NCBI RefSeq assembly: GCF_030287445.1
Contig: NZ_JASVWB010000002.1
Coordinates: 5,332,001 to 5,396,000, forward strand
Reading direction: 5' to 3'
Source: Streptomyces sp. ALI-76-A
GTDB taxonomy: Bacteria > Actinomycetota > Actinomycetes > Streptomycetales > Streptomycetaceae
DNA: 64,000 nt
Positions 1 through 7,508 of this stretch are shown piece after piece; positions within the stretch are counted from its first letter, which is position 1; every line of letters begins with the position of its first letter. The position numbers and the translations under genes were made by a program. The notes under the pieces are model-generated. The model saw nothing but the letters and a program-made list of their open reading frames with translations. It did not search any database and was not told the origin of the DNA.

Positions 1-1
1 G

Positions 2-268
2 TTGCTGCTGCCCAGTGGGGAGCGGCGGGGTGTCGCCTCGCTCGCCGCGCGGTTCGCCGCGAAGGAGGCGCTCGCCAAGGCGCTGGGCGCCCCGGCCGGT
101 CTGCACTGGACCGACGCCGAGGTCTACGTCGAGGACAGCGGGCAGCCGCGGCTGCGGGTCACCGGGACGGTCGCGGCACGGGCGGCGGAACTCGGGGTGC
201 GGTCCTGGCACGTCTCGCTCAGCCATGACGCGGGGGTGGCGTCGGCGGTGGTGATCGCGGAGGGGTGA
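2..268 (+). CDS. acpS: holo-[acyl-carrier-protein] synthase, C-terminal part (5' end outside window)
   Basis: AcpS transfers 4'-phosphopantetheine from CoA to the serine of acyl carrier proteins in the cytoplasm. The visible 88 codons carry the family's helix motif [13 protein letters not shown] (Mg-binding Glu) and the closing strand [16 protein letters not shown]. Full proteins are about 120 residues, so roughly the first 30 lie before the window; the first in-frame codon here, TTG at position 2, is probably not the start. A strong hairpin at 324-360 follows the stop codon. Recognition rests on these two conserved motifs and on the nearby nnrE/nnrD and alr genes, a usual actinobacterial grouping. 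Confidence 0.93.
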   Translation: MLLPSGERRGVASLAARFAAKEALAKALGAPAGLHWTDAEVYVEDSGQPRLRVTGTVAARAAELGVRSWHVSLSHDAGVASAVVIAEG

Positions 269-323
269 GGTGCCGCGCTGGTGGTGTTGTCTCCCGGTAC
301 CGGGGGCAGGCGCTGAGAGCGAG

Positions 324-360
324 CCGCCGCCCGGGCCGGGGCCCGGGCGGCGGGGATTTT
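324..360 (+). terminator. intrinsic-type terminator after acpS
   Basis: A perfect 13-bp inverted repeat (324-336 pairs with 341-353, four-base loop) is followed by GGATTTT. It lies 55 bp after the acpS stop and should end that transcript. Confidence 0.8.
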
Positions 361-367
361 GTCGACG

Positions 368-523
368 ATGACGCTGGGGGTGCCGGTGATCGGCGTAGTG
401 GTGACGTCGGCCGACGGGAAGTACGCTCCCGTCGACAACGGGCAGGACGCGCTGGTGTTTGTCGCAGTCTTCGCCGTGATCGTCGCCGTGCTCTGTGTCG
501 TGTTGCGTGCTCGGCGCAAGTGA
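368..523 (+). CDS. possible 51-residue membrane microprotein
   Basis: ATG at 368 opens a 51-codon frame ending in TGA at 521-523. The product has a short polar N-terminal half (TSADGKYAPVDNGQDA) and one hydrophobic stretch, about residues 29-45, followed by a basic end LRARRK, a plausible single-span topology with a cytoplasmic C-terminus. The amino-acid composition reads as protein-like, but there is no clear ribosome-binding site and the frame opens just after the acpS terminator. It could be a real small protein, the remnant of a longer membrane protein, or chance. No family recognised. Confidence 0.33.
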   Translation: MTLGVPVIGVVVTSADGKYAPVDNGQDALVFVAVFAVIVAVLCVVLRARRK

Positions 524-542
524 GCGGTCGAGGTCGCCCGCG

Positions 543-1721
543 TCAGCAGATCGACTGGGTGCTGTTGACCAGGGTGTTGTTGCGGAACGTGGTGTTCGTG
601 CCGCAGGGGTTCTCGCGGATCGCGGAGTTGGTCACCCTCAGGTTCTGGATCGTGATGTCGGAGTTGTTCGGGAACTCCGAGCGGGCCGCCAGCCGGATCT
701 CGCCGCCGCCGGTGACCGTGCCGCTCTGGGCGGCGATGTTCACGTTGTAGCAGTTCTCGACCAGGATCGCGTTGTTGCCGGTGTTGGAGAGGTTCACCCG
801 GTCGATGACCGCGCCGCCGCTCTCGGACACGCAGAACACGCCGCGTCCGCCGCCGCGGGCGATGACCTCGCCCACGCGGATGTTGGTGGGGTACGAGCTG
901 CCGACCCGGCCGTTGCGGTTGGCCATGCGGAAGGCCGCGTAACCGGTGCCGGCACCCGCGCCGTCCGCGTCGACCTTGGTGACCGTGGCGTTGACGGTCT
1001 GGTTGAGCAGCAGGCCCGACTCGCCCACGTTGCGTGCCGTGACCGTGCCGACGGTGAGGCCGTCGACGCCGTACGTCTCCACCGCGTGGCTGGAGGCCCC
1101 GGAGACGTAGACGTTGTCGATACGGACGTTGCGCGTCCACTGGCTGGTGTCGCCCCGGTTGTCGATGCGGACGCCGAGACCGCGTGACAGGCGCATGTCG
1201 AGCTGACCGAGGACCACGTTCTGCACGTTGCGCAGGAAGACGCCGTACAGCGGACTGCCGGTGAGGTTGAGGTGCTGGACCTCGATGTCCCGGGTGCCGC
1301 GGGAGTAGACCGGGGCCTGGTCGCCGGAGCCGGTGCCGGTGACGTTGATGGTGCCGCATACGTCGAGGGCGGTGTAGCTCGGCAGGGATATGCGCGAGCC
1401 GGCGGACATCGAGCCCGAGCCGCGGACCACGACGCGTTCCTTGGCGGTGCGGCCGGCGGTGAGGCTGTTGACGGCCGCCTGGACGGCGGCGCGCAGGTCG
1501 GTGCCGGTGTAGACGGTGCCGCTGCCGCGGCGGGCGGTCCAGGTACTGCCGCTGAGGACCGCCTCGGCCTGGTAGGAACCCTCGCCGCAGGCGGCTGCCG
1601 CGCCGACGGGGGCCGCGGGCGCGGTGGGGGCCGCGGTGGCGATGCTGGGCGCGGTGAGGGCGCCGGTGGCGAGGAGGGCGACGGTGCCGGAGGCGGCGAT
1701 GAGTGCGGCTCTGCGTCCCAT
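543..1721 (-). CDS. secreted right-handed beta-helix protein (pectate-lyase-like fold)
   Basis: 392 residues from ATG 1721, which has AGGAC just upstream; an in-frame ATG at 1790 would place about 23 atypical residues before the signal peptide. The N-terminus is a Sec signal (MGRRAALIAASGTVALLATG, cleavage near ATAAPT). The body is a run of short strand repeats (VRIDNVYVSG, LTVGTVTARN, IRVGEVIARG, VIDRVNLSN, ITIQNLRVTN), typical of parallel beta-helix polysaccharide lyases or glycosidases. Two cysteines near the N-terminus and three near the C-terminus may form disulfides. The exact substrate cannot be read. Two palindromes between the gene and its promoter region suggest repression by a LacI-type sugar regulator. 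A role in plant cell-wall polysaccharide breakdown is inferred. Confidence 0.8.
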   Translation of the reverse strand: MGRRAALIAASGTVALLATGALTAPSIATAAPTAPAAPVGAAAACGEGSYQAEAVLSGSTWTARRGSGTVYTGTDLRAAVQAAVNSLTAGRTAKERVVVRGSGSMSAGSRISLPSYTALDVCGTINVTGTGSGDQAPVYSRGTRDIEVQHLNLTGSPLYGVFLRNVQNVVLGQLDMRLSRGLGVRIDNRGDTSQWTRNVRIDNVYVSGASSHAVETYGVDGLTVGTVTARNVGESGLLLNQTVNATVTKVDADGAGAGTGYAAFRMANRNGRVGSSYPTNIRVGEVIARGGGRGVFCVSESGGAVIDRVNLSNTGNNAILVENCYNVNIAAQSGTVTGGGEIRLAARSEFPNNSDITIQNLRVTNSAIRENPCGTNTTFRNNTLVNSTQSIC

Positions 1722-1736
1722 GGGGTCCGTCCTGTC

Positions 1737-1764
1737 GTCGAAACGATTCGACTGAATCGATTCA
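1737..1764 (-). promoter_or_regulatory. two adjacent palindromic operator candidates for the beta-helix gene
   Basis: Two inverted repeats abut each other 16 bp upstream of the start codon at 1721. The first is GTCGAA-ACGA-TTCGAC (1737-1752) and the second is the perfect 12-mer TGAATCGATTCA (1753-1764). Paired CG-centred palindromes just before a secreted polysaccharide-degrading enzyme are typical of LacI-family operators in Streptomyces. The regulator is unknown. Confidence 0.55.
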
Positions 1765-1926
1765 TGTGTGGGGGGCCGTGAGTGTGGCAACGGGGCGGCA
1801 CCGCGTCAATGGCTGTGGCGTGAGCGGCCTTTCACGTCGGTGACGGGACTTCGATCGGGGGTGGGTCCCTGATGTCCTGTCCGGGCCCGCGCCTGCGTCA
1901 GCGCGTTCTGCGGCAGACTCGAACGC

Positions 1927-3360
1927 ATGCGTACTGCGTACAGCGTGGAGACGGTAAGGGCGGCCGAGCGGGAGCTGATGGGACGGCTTCCGGACGGGGC
2001 GCTGATGCAACGCGCGGCGGCCGGACTCGCGGCGGCCTGCGCGGAGTTGCTGGGGAAGGTCTACGGCAGCCGGGTCGTGCTCCTGGTGGGCAGCGGCGAC
2101 AACGGCGGCGACGCCCTGTACGCCGGGGCCCGGCTGGCGCGCCGGGGCGCCGGGGTCACGGCGGTGCTGCTCACGCCCGGGCGGGCCCATGCCGGAGGGC
2201 TGACCGCGCTGCGGCGGGCGGGCGGGAGCGTCGCCGGGGTGGACAAGGGCGAGGAGCTGATCGGCCGGGCGGACCTCGTCGTCGACGGGATCGTCGGCAT
2301 CGGGGGTGAGGGCGGACTGCGGCCGGACGCCGTGCCGTTGGCCGCCGCCGCGGAGCGGTCCCGGGCCGCCGTCGTCGCCGTCGACCTGCCGAGCGGGGTC
2401 GACGTCGACACGGGTCAGGTGCACGGGGCCGCCGTACGGGCCGACCTGACCGTCACCTTCGGGACGCACAAACCGGGGCTGCTGGTCGACCCGGCGCGGG
2501 AGTACGCCGGGTCGGTGCGGCTCGTCGACATCGGGCTGGAACTGCCGGACACACCCGCACTGGAGGCGTTGCAGCACGCGGACGTGGCGCGGCTGCTGCC
2601 GGTGCCGGGGGCGGAGAGCGACAAGTACCGGCGGGGCGTCGTCGGGATCGCGGCCGGCTCGGCGCGGTATCCGGGGGCGGCGGTGCTCGCGGTGTCGGGG
2701 GCGCTGCGGGGCGGCGCCGGGGCGGTGCGGTACGTGGGGCCCGCCGGTGACGCGGTCATCGCGCGCTTCCCGGAGACGCTCGTGTCGGACCAGGGGCCGC
2801 GGAAGGCGGGGCGTGTGCAGGCGTGGGTCGTCGGACCGGGCGCGGGGGACGACGCCGGGACGGTGGCCGAGGTGCTGGCGGCGGACGTGCCGGTGCTGAT
2901 CGACGCGGACGGGCTGCGGCTGGCGGACGCGGAGGCGGTGCGGGGGCGGGCGGCGCCGACGCTGATGACTCCGCACGCCGGGGAGGCGGCGGCGCTGCTC
3001 GGGGTGGCCCGGGAGGAGGTCGAGCGGGCCCGGCTGGACTCGGTACGGGAGTTGGCGGGGCGGTACGGGGCGACCGTGCTGCTGAAGGGGTCGACGACGT
3101 TGGTGGCCGATCCCGGGGGAGGGGCGGCGGTGCGGGTGAACGCGACGGGGACGTCCTGGCTGGCCACGGCGGGGAGTGGGGACGTGCTGTCGGGACTGAC
3201 GGGGTCGTTGCTGGCGGCGGGGCTGTCGGCGCGGGACGCGGGGAGTGTGGGGGCGTATCTGCACGGGCTGGCGGGGCGGTTGGTGGCGGATGGGGCGCCG
3301 GTGGGGGCGCATGACGTGGCGGGGGCGATCCCGGGGGCGTGGCGGGATGCGCGGCGCTGA
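1927..3360 (+). CDS. nnrD: bifunctional NAD(P)H-hydrate epimerase / ADP-dependent NAD(P)H-hydrate dehydratase
   Basis: This 477-residue enzyme repairs damaged nicotinamide cofactors. The N-terminal YjeF_N half (about 10-210) interconverts R- and S-NAD(P)HX, and the C-terminal ribokinase-fold half (about 225-470) dehydrates S-NAD(P)HX using ADP. The epimerase signature LLVGSGDNGGDALYAGARLA is near residues 52-71. The dehydratase half has MTPHAGEAAALLG and NATGTSWLATAGSGDVLSG, with the catalytic Asp at 419. The fused architecture is the normal bacterial form. ATG at 1927 gives the full epimerase helix. The gene sits between acpS and alr as in many actinobacteria. Symbols nnrE (epimerase half) and nnrD (dehydratase half) both apply. 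Confidence 0.95.
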   Translation: MRTAYSVETVRAAERELMGRLPDGALMQRAAAGLAAACAELLGKVYGSRVVLLVGSGDNGGDALYAGARLARRGAGVTAVLLTPGRAHAGGLTALRRAGGSVAGVDKGEELIGRADLVVDGIVGIGGEGGLRPDAVPLAAAAERSRAAVVAVDLPSGVDVDTGQVHGAAVRADLTVTFGTHKPGLLVDPAREYAGSVRLVDIGLELPDTPALEALQHADVARLLPVPGAESDKYRRGVVGIAAGSARYPGAAVLAVSGALRGGAGAVRYVGPAGDAVIARFPETLVSDQGPRKAGRVQAWVVGPGAGDDAGTVAEVLAADVPVLIDADGLRLADAEAVRGRAAPTLMTPHAGEAAALLGVAREEVERARLDSVRELAGRYGATVLLKGSTTLVADPGGGAAVRVNATGTSWLATAGSGDVLSGLTGSLLAAGLSARDAGSVGAYLHGLAGRLVADGAPVGAHDVAGAIPGAWRDARR

Positions 3361-3367
3361 GTTCGGG

Positions 3368-3613
3368 GCCGGTAGCCGGTAGCCGGTAGCCGGTAGCCGG
3401 AAGTCGGAGCCGGAGGCCGGGAGCCGGAAGTCGGAGCCGGAGGCCGGGAGCCGGAAGTCGGAGCCGGAGGCCGGGAGCCGGAAGTCGGCAGCCGGAGGCC
3501 GGGAGCCGGTAGCCGGGAGCCGGAAGTCGGAGTCGGAAGCCGGGGGGTGGAAGTCGAAGTCGGAAGCCGGGAGCCGGAAGCCGGGAGCCGGAAGTCGGAG
3601 TCGGAAGCCGGGG
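3368..3613. repeat. intergenic GC-rich minisatellite (7-bp and 27-bp units)
   Basis: Directly after the nnrD stop are four tandem GCCGGTA heptamers (3368-3395). About three copies of a 27-bp unit follow, built from GCCGGAAGTCGG, AGCCGG and AGGCCGGGA, then decaying variants to about 3613. All are permutations of AGCCGG/AGTCGG words, suggesting growth by slipped replication. Reading frames through the block give only short repeated peptides with no start signals, so it is regarded as non-coding. The 3361-4003 gap holds this array, the repeat at 3755-3836 and no gene. Confidence 0.85.
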
Positions 3614-3754
3614 GGGTGGGAGACGGGCCTCGGGTGGGGGAGCGGGGGGCGGGCCTCAGGTGGGGGAGTGGGTGAGTGAACGGGGCGGGTGGCTGTGGGG
3701 GCGGGCTCGGGTTCGATCCGCCCCCGCCGCACCTACCCGTCCCGTCCCCGAGGG

Positions 3755-3836
3755 CTGCCGCCCCCGGACCCCCGCTTCGGCCCTGAAGGGCCGCCGTCCT
3801 CAAACGCCGGACGGGCTGGAGGCGACGCCGGACGGG
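3755..3836. repeat. dispersed Streptomyces intergenic repeat (REP-like), probable
   Basis: The stretch around 3755-3836 contains GCCCCCGGACCCCCGCTTCG, the small inverted repeat GGCCCTGAAGGGCC, and TCAAACGCCGGACGGGCT followed by a second GCCGGACGGGCTG. From memory, these words recur in many Streptomyces intergenic spacers near gene ends. Only one block occurs in this window, so its repetitive nature is recalled, not shown here. Confidence 0.5.
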
Positions 3837-4003
3837 CTGACAGGGCGCCGCTCGGCGGAAAGGGTGACCCTGCCGCGCGGCGACGCCGGCCTGTGCGGGG
3901 CCCGCGTTTCTGTGATCGCATGATCAGCGGACCTGCGTCCGCACACGGGGGGGCGTAGGCGTCCGGAGGCGCTGGCGGACCCCTCTGAGACACTGGGGGC
4001 GCG

Positions 4004-5161
4004 ATGAGTGAGACAGCAACCCCGCCGAGCGCGCCCCTGCGCGCCCGCGCCGAGATCGATCTGGCCGCCCTGCGGGCCAACGTGCGGACCTTGCGCGCCC
4101 ATGCGCCGGGAGCGGCCCTGATGGCCGTGGTGAAGTCCGACGCGTACGGCCACGGGGCGGTGGCGTGTGCCCGCGCGGCGGTCGAGGCGGGGGCGGGCTG
4201 GCTGGGTACCGCCACGCCCGAGGAGGCCCTGGCGCTGCGGGCCGCCGGGCTGCCCGGGCGCGTCATGTGCTGGCTGTGGACCCCCGGCGGGCCCTGGCGG
4301 GAGGCGATCGAGGCCGACCTCGACGTGTCCGTCAGCGGGCTGTGGGCCCTGGACGAGGTCTGTGAGGCGGCCCGCGCCACCGGGCTCCCCGCGCGCGTGC
4401 AGCTCAAGGCCGACACCGGGCTGGGCCGGAACGGCTGCCAGCCCGGCGAGGACTGGCACGCGCTGGTCGGCCGGGCCCTGCGCGCCGAGCACGAGGGGCT
4501 GTTGCGGGTCACCGGGCTCTGGTCGCACTTCGCCTGCGCCGACGAGCCCGGGCATCCCTCCATCACGGCCCAGCTGACCCGTTTCCGGGAGATGGTGGCG
4601 TACGCGGAGGGGGAGGGCGTACGGCCCGAGGTGCGGCACATCGCCAACTCGCCCGCCACGCTCACCCTGCCCGAGGCCCACTTCGACCTCGTCCGGACCG
4701 GGATCGCCGTCTACGGCGTCTCGCCCAGCCCCGAGATCGGCCACCCCGCCGACTTCGGGCTGCGTCCGGTGATGACGCTGTCGGCGTCCATGGCGTTGGT
4801 GAAGCGCGTTCCAGAGGGTCACGGCGTCAGTTACGGGCATCACTACGTCACGCCGGGCGGGACGACCCTCGGTCTGGTGCCCGTCGGCTACGCGGACGGC
4901 ATCCCCCGGCACGCCTCCGGGTCCGGCCCGGTGCTGATCGACGGCAAGTGGCGGACCGTGGCCGGCCGGATCGCCATGGACCAGTTCGTCGTCGATCTGG
5001 GCGGTGACGAGCCCGGGGCCGGCGCGGAGGCCGTGCTCTTCGGGCCCGGCGACCGCGGTGAACCCACGGCCGAGGACTGGGCGCAAGCCGCCGGGACCAT
5101 CGCGTACGAAATCGTCACACGCATCGGAACCCGTGTTCCCCGCGTCTATGTGAATGAGTGA
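4004..5161 (+). CDS. alr: alanine racemase, PLP-dependent
   Basis: 385 residues that interconvert L- and D-alanine for peptidoglycan synthesis. The cofactor lysine is K44 in AVVKSDAYGHG and the second catalytic base is the tyrosine in GVSYGHHY (Y277). The N-terminal TIM barrel is followed by a C-terminal beta domain with MDQFVVDLGG. Length matches the family. ATG at 4004 lies 6 bp after a GGGGG stretch. A long repeat-bearing spacer separates it from nnrD, so it is probably transcribed separately. It occupies the same place as alr in mycobacteria, before the tsaE-tsaB-rimI-tsaD genes. Confidence 0.97.
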   Translation: MSETATPPSAPLRARAEIDLAALRANVRTLRAHAPGAALMAVVKSDAYGHGAVACARAAVEAGAGWLGTATPEEALALRAAGLPGRVMCWLWTPGGPWREAIEADLDVSVSGLWALDEVCEAARATGLPARVQLKADTGLGRNGCQPGEDWHALVGRALRAEHEGLLRVTGLWSHFACADEPGHPSITAQLTRFREMVAYAEGEGVRPEVRHIANSPATLTLPEAHFDLVRTGIAVYGVSPSPEIGHPADFGLRPVMTLSASMALVKRVPEGHGVSYGHHYVTPGGTTLGLVPVGYADGIPRHASGSGPVLIDGKWRTVAGRIAMDQFVVDLGGDEPGAGAEAVLFGPGDRGEPTAEDWAQAAGTIAYEIVTRIGTRVPRVYVNE

Positions 5162-5308
5162 CAAGTCGCTGTGAACCGGCGGCAGGACGGGTAACCGCAC
5201 GGGGACACGGACACCCAGTGCCTCCGGCACCATCCGTACGCCGACCGGGCCGGCGCCACCGGACGGCACCAGCGGTACCGAACGGCGCCAACGGGTACGG
5301 ACGGGATA

Positions 5309-5349
5309 TCACCAGCACCACCAGCACCGCCAGAACCACCAGCACCACA
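5309..5349. repeat. short CACCAG-rich triplet repeat
   Basis: Imperfect CACCAG/CACCGCCAG iterations lie in the alr–hydrolase spacer. They create a valine-rich chance frame on the minus strand, which is not called as a gene. Confidence 0.6.
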
Positions 5350-5419
5350 GGCACTACCGGGATCATCGGCATTCACCACAGGCATCACCGGCCCAGCAGT
5401 CGGCGAAGAGGAGCGGTAC

Positions 5420-6673
5420 GTGAGCGAGAGCAGCGCGGAGGTCGTCGCGAGCGTCGCGTCGGCGGCCGTCGCCTCCGCTGCCGAGGGGGCGACCGGCGGA
5501 TGGCGCAGGGCCACCGGCCTCGCGGGCGCGGCGATAGGGGTGGTCGCCGCGGGCGCGGCCGCCGGCGTCGCTCTGGAGCGGCTCACCGTCGGCCGCGGGA
5601 TGCGCAGGAAGGCCCAGCTCGCGCTGGACTCGGCGGGACCGTACGGCGCCCTGCGCGGCATGCCCGGCAAGGCGTACGGCGACGACGGCACCGAGCTGTA
5701 CTACGAGGTCGACGACGTGGAACCGGAGGGCGGGCCGGAGCCCCGGCGGCGCCGGCTCTTCGGACGCAAGGCACCCGCGCCCGTGACCGTCGTCTTCAGT
5801 CACGGCTACTGCCTGAGCCAGGACTCCTGGCACTTCCAGCGGGCGGCGCTGCGGGGCGTGGTGCGCACCGTGCACTGGGACCAGCGCAGCCACGGGCGGT
5901 CCGGACGGGGCGTGGCCCAGGTGCAGGACGGGGTGCCGGTCAGCATCGAGCAGCTCGGCCGGGACCTGAAGGCCGTCATCGACGCCACCGTGCCGGAGGG
6001 GCCGATCGTGCTGGTCGGGCACTCCATGGGCGGGATGACGGTGATGGCGCTGGCCGACCAGTACCCCGAGCTGGTCCGGGAGCGGGTGGTGGCGGTGGCG
6101 CTGGTGGGGACGTCGTCCGGGCGGCTCGGCGAGGTCAACTTCGGGCTGCCGGTCGCCGGGGTCAACGCGGTACGGCGGGTGCTGCCCGGGGTGCTGAAGG
6201 CGCTGGGGCAGCAGGCGGAGCTGGTGGAGAAGGGTCGGCGGGCCACCGCCGATCTGTTCGCCGGGATCATCAAGCGGTACTCCTTCGCGTCCCGGGACGT
6301 CGACCCGGCGATCGTCCGGTTCGCCGAGCGGATGATCGAGGGCACGCCGATCGACGTGGTCGCCGAGTACTATCCGGCGTTCAACGACCACGACAAGACC
6401 GAGGCGCTCGCCCTCTTCCAGGACATGCCGGTGCTCGTACTGGCCGGGGTGGGGGACCTCGTCACGCCGAGCGAGCACAGCGAGGCCATCGCCGACCTGC
6501 TGCCGGAGGCCGAGCTGGTGCTCGTCCCGGACGCCGGGCACCTGGTGATCCTGGAACACCCCGAAGTGGTCACCGACCGCCTCGCCGACCTGCTCACCCG
6601 CGCGGGTGCCGTGCCGGCAGGAGCTACCGTAAGTGGCTATGGAAGCACCAGCGGCGCCGCACGACCCGGCTGA
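5420..6673 (+). CDS. alpha/beta hydrolase, membrane-anchored N-terminus
   Basis: 417 residues starting at GTG 5420 behind AAGAGGAG. The N-terminal 60 residues contain an Ala/Gly/Val-rich hydrophobic segment (about 31-52) that may anchor the protein. The catalytic domain has the nucleophile elbow GHSMGG (S202), the acid D346 in AGVGDLVTP and the base H374 in DAGHLVILEHP, a complete triad. The family is annotated as a generic hydrolase or lipase/esterase; the substrate cannot be deduced. Its 3' end overlaps tsaE by 41 bp, indicating translational coupling. The order alr–hydrolase–tsaE is conserved in actinobacteria. Confidence 0.88.
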   Translation: MSESSAEVVASVASAAVASAAEGATGGWRRATGLAGAAIGVVAAGAAAGVALERLTVGRGMRRKAQLALDSAGPYGALRGMPGKAYGDDGTELYYEVDDVEPEGGPEPRRRRLFGRKAPAPVTVVFSHGYCLSQDSWHFQRAALRGVVRTVHWDQRSHGRSGRGVAQVQDGVPVSIEQLGRDLKAVIDATVPEGPIVLVGHSMGGMTVMALADQYPELVRERVVAVALVGTSSGRLGEVNFGLPVAGVNAVRRVLPGVLKALGQQAELVEKGRRATADLFAGIIKRYSFASRDVDPAIVRFAERMIEGTPIDVVAEYYPAFNDHDKTEALALFQDMPVLVLAGVGDLVTPSEHSEAIADLLPEAELVLVPDAGHLVILEHPEVVTDRLADLLTRAGAVPAGATVSGYGSTSGAARPG

Positions 6674-7151
6674 GACCGAGCTGACCGTCACCTCCCCCGA
6701 ACAGATGCGGGAGCTAGGCCGAAGGCTCGCCAAACTGCTGCGCGCGGGCGACCTCGTGATGCTCACCGGGGAGCTCGGCGCGGGCAAGACGACACTGACC
6801 CGGGGACTGGGTGAGGGGCTCGGGGTCCGGGGTGCCGTCACGTCCCCGACCTTCGTGATCGCCCGGGTCCACCCGTCGCTCGGGGACGGTCCGCCCCTCG
6901 TGCACGTCGACGCCTACCGGCTGGGCGGCGGGCTGGACGAGATGGAGGACCTGGACCTCGACGTCTCGCTGCCCGGGTCGGTGGTCGTCGTGGAGTGGGG
7001 CGAGGGCAAGGTCGAGGAGCTGACCGACGACCGGCTGGAGGTCGTCATCCACCGGGCCGTCGGCGACACCACCGACGAGGTGCGGCACGTGACGCTGACC
7101 GGGCGCGGCGAGCGCTGGGCGGCGGCGGACCTGAGTGTGCTGTCGGCGTGA
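6633..7151 (+). CDS. tsaE: tRNA t6A biosynthesis ATPase TsaE
   Basis: TsaE is the P-loop ATPase that works with TsaB and TsaD to install N6-threonylcarbamoyladenosine at A37 of ANN-decoding tRNAs. The Walker A motif GELGAGKTT (K52), the switch-like TSPTFVI and the VEWGE motif near residue 128 are all present; 172 residues is typical. GTG 6633 is preferred because AGGAG at 6619-6623 has ideal spacing; ATG 6639 is an alternative. It overlaps the upstream hydrolase. Its partners tsaB and tsaD lie 1 kb downstream, separated by a small gene and a minus-strand gene. Confidence 0.95.
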   Translation: MAMEAPAAPHDPAETELTVTSPEQMRELGRRLAKLLRAGDLVMLTGELGAGKTTLTRGLGEGLGVRGAVTSPTFVIARVHPSLGDGPPLVHVDAYRLGGGLDEMEDLDLDVSLPGSVVVVEWGEGKVEELTDDRLEVVIHRAVGDTTDEVRHVTLTGRGERWAAADLSVLSA

Positions 7152-7282
7152 TGAAGAGCCCCGGTCGGGTCCTGCCGGTGCGAGGTGATGGCGGTCCCCG
7201 GGCCGGTCCATGAATGTTCCGACAAGACGTCGGCAAAATATTGCGTTCTGCGTCTTCGGCGTGGTCACATGGTACCCACTTC

Positions 7283-7304
7283 GTAGTTAGGTCTACCTAA
7301 CTAC
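7283..7304. promoter_or_regulatory. 22-bp perfect palindrome, operator candidate
   Basis: GTAGTTAGGT and its exact complement ACCTAACTAC are separated by CT. The palindrome is AT-rich in a 72% GC context and lies 30 bp before the small gene at 7334, where it could overlap the promoter or transcription start. The TTAGG/CCTAA arms recall iron boxes, but the spacing (2 instead of about 7 bases) does not fit DtxR/IdeR. A TetR-, MarR- or PadR-type regulator is more likely. Confidence 0.6.
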
Positions 7305-7333
7305 GCCCGCCCCCCGAACTTCAGGAGGCGTCC

Positions 7334-7504
7334 ATGTCGGCCACCGAGAGCAAGCCGGAGCCGCGGTCCCCCGCGGTCGTCGCCGGCGTGTCCATGCGCG
7401 ACCTGCTGGCGTCCTGCGCCGCGGCGGACGCGGTGTCCACCCCGCCCCGCCTGCCGGACCCGCAGACGGCGCGGCCCGTCCGGGAGCACCGCGAGGCCGC
7501 GTAG
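7334..7504 (+). CDS. small conserved-looking protein, 56 residues, function unknown
   Basis: ATG 7334 follows a perfect AGGAGG (7323-7328) at 5-bp spacing, among the best ribosome-binding sites in the window. The product is soluble, rich in Ala/Pro/Arg, with a central SMRDLLASCAAADAVSTPPR segment that I recall in small Streptomyces proteins of unknown role. There is one cysteine, no membrane span and no signal peptide. Third codon positions are almost all G or C, supporting translation. It stands alone, convergent with the YkuD-like gene that ends 4 bp away, and is probably controlled through the palindrome upstream. Confidence 0.75.
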   Translation: MSATESKPEPRSPAVVAGVSMRDLLASCAAADAVSTPPRLPDPQTARPVREHREAA

Positions 7505-7508
7505 CCGG

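Noticed and set aside
3368..3613. CRISPR-like array
   Set aside because: Units are contiguous without unique spacers and no cas genes are present.
5115..5372. Minus-strand frame beginning with a valine-rich hydrophobic stretch
   Set aside because: Produced by CACCAG triplets in the spacer; overlaps the end of alr and lacks an RBS.
7287..7300. Iron box (DtxR/IdeR/DmdR site) within the TTAGGT-CT-ACCTAA palindrome
   Set aside because: Known iron boxes have about seven bases between TTAGGT-type arms; here there are two.
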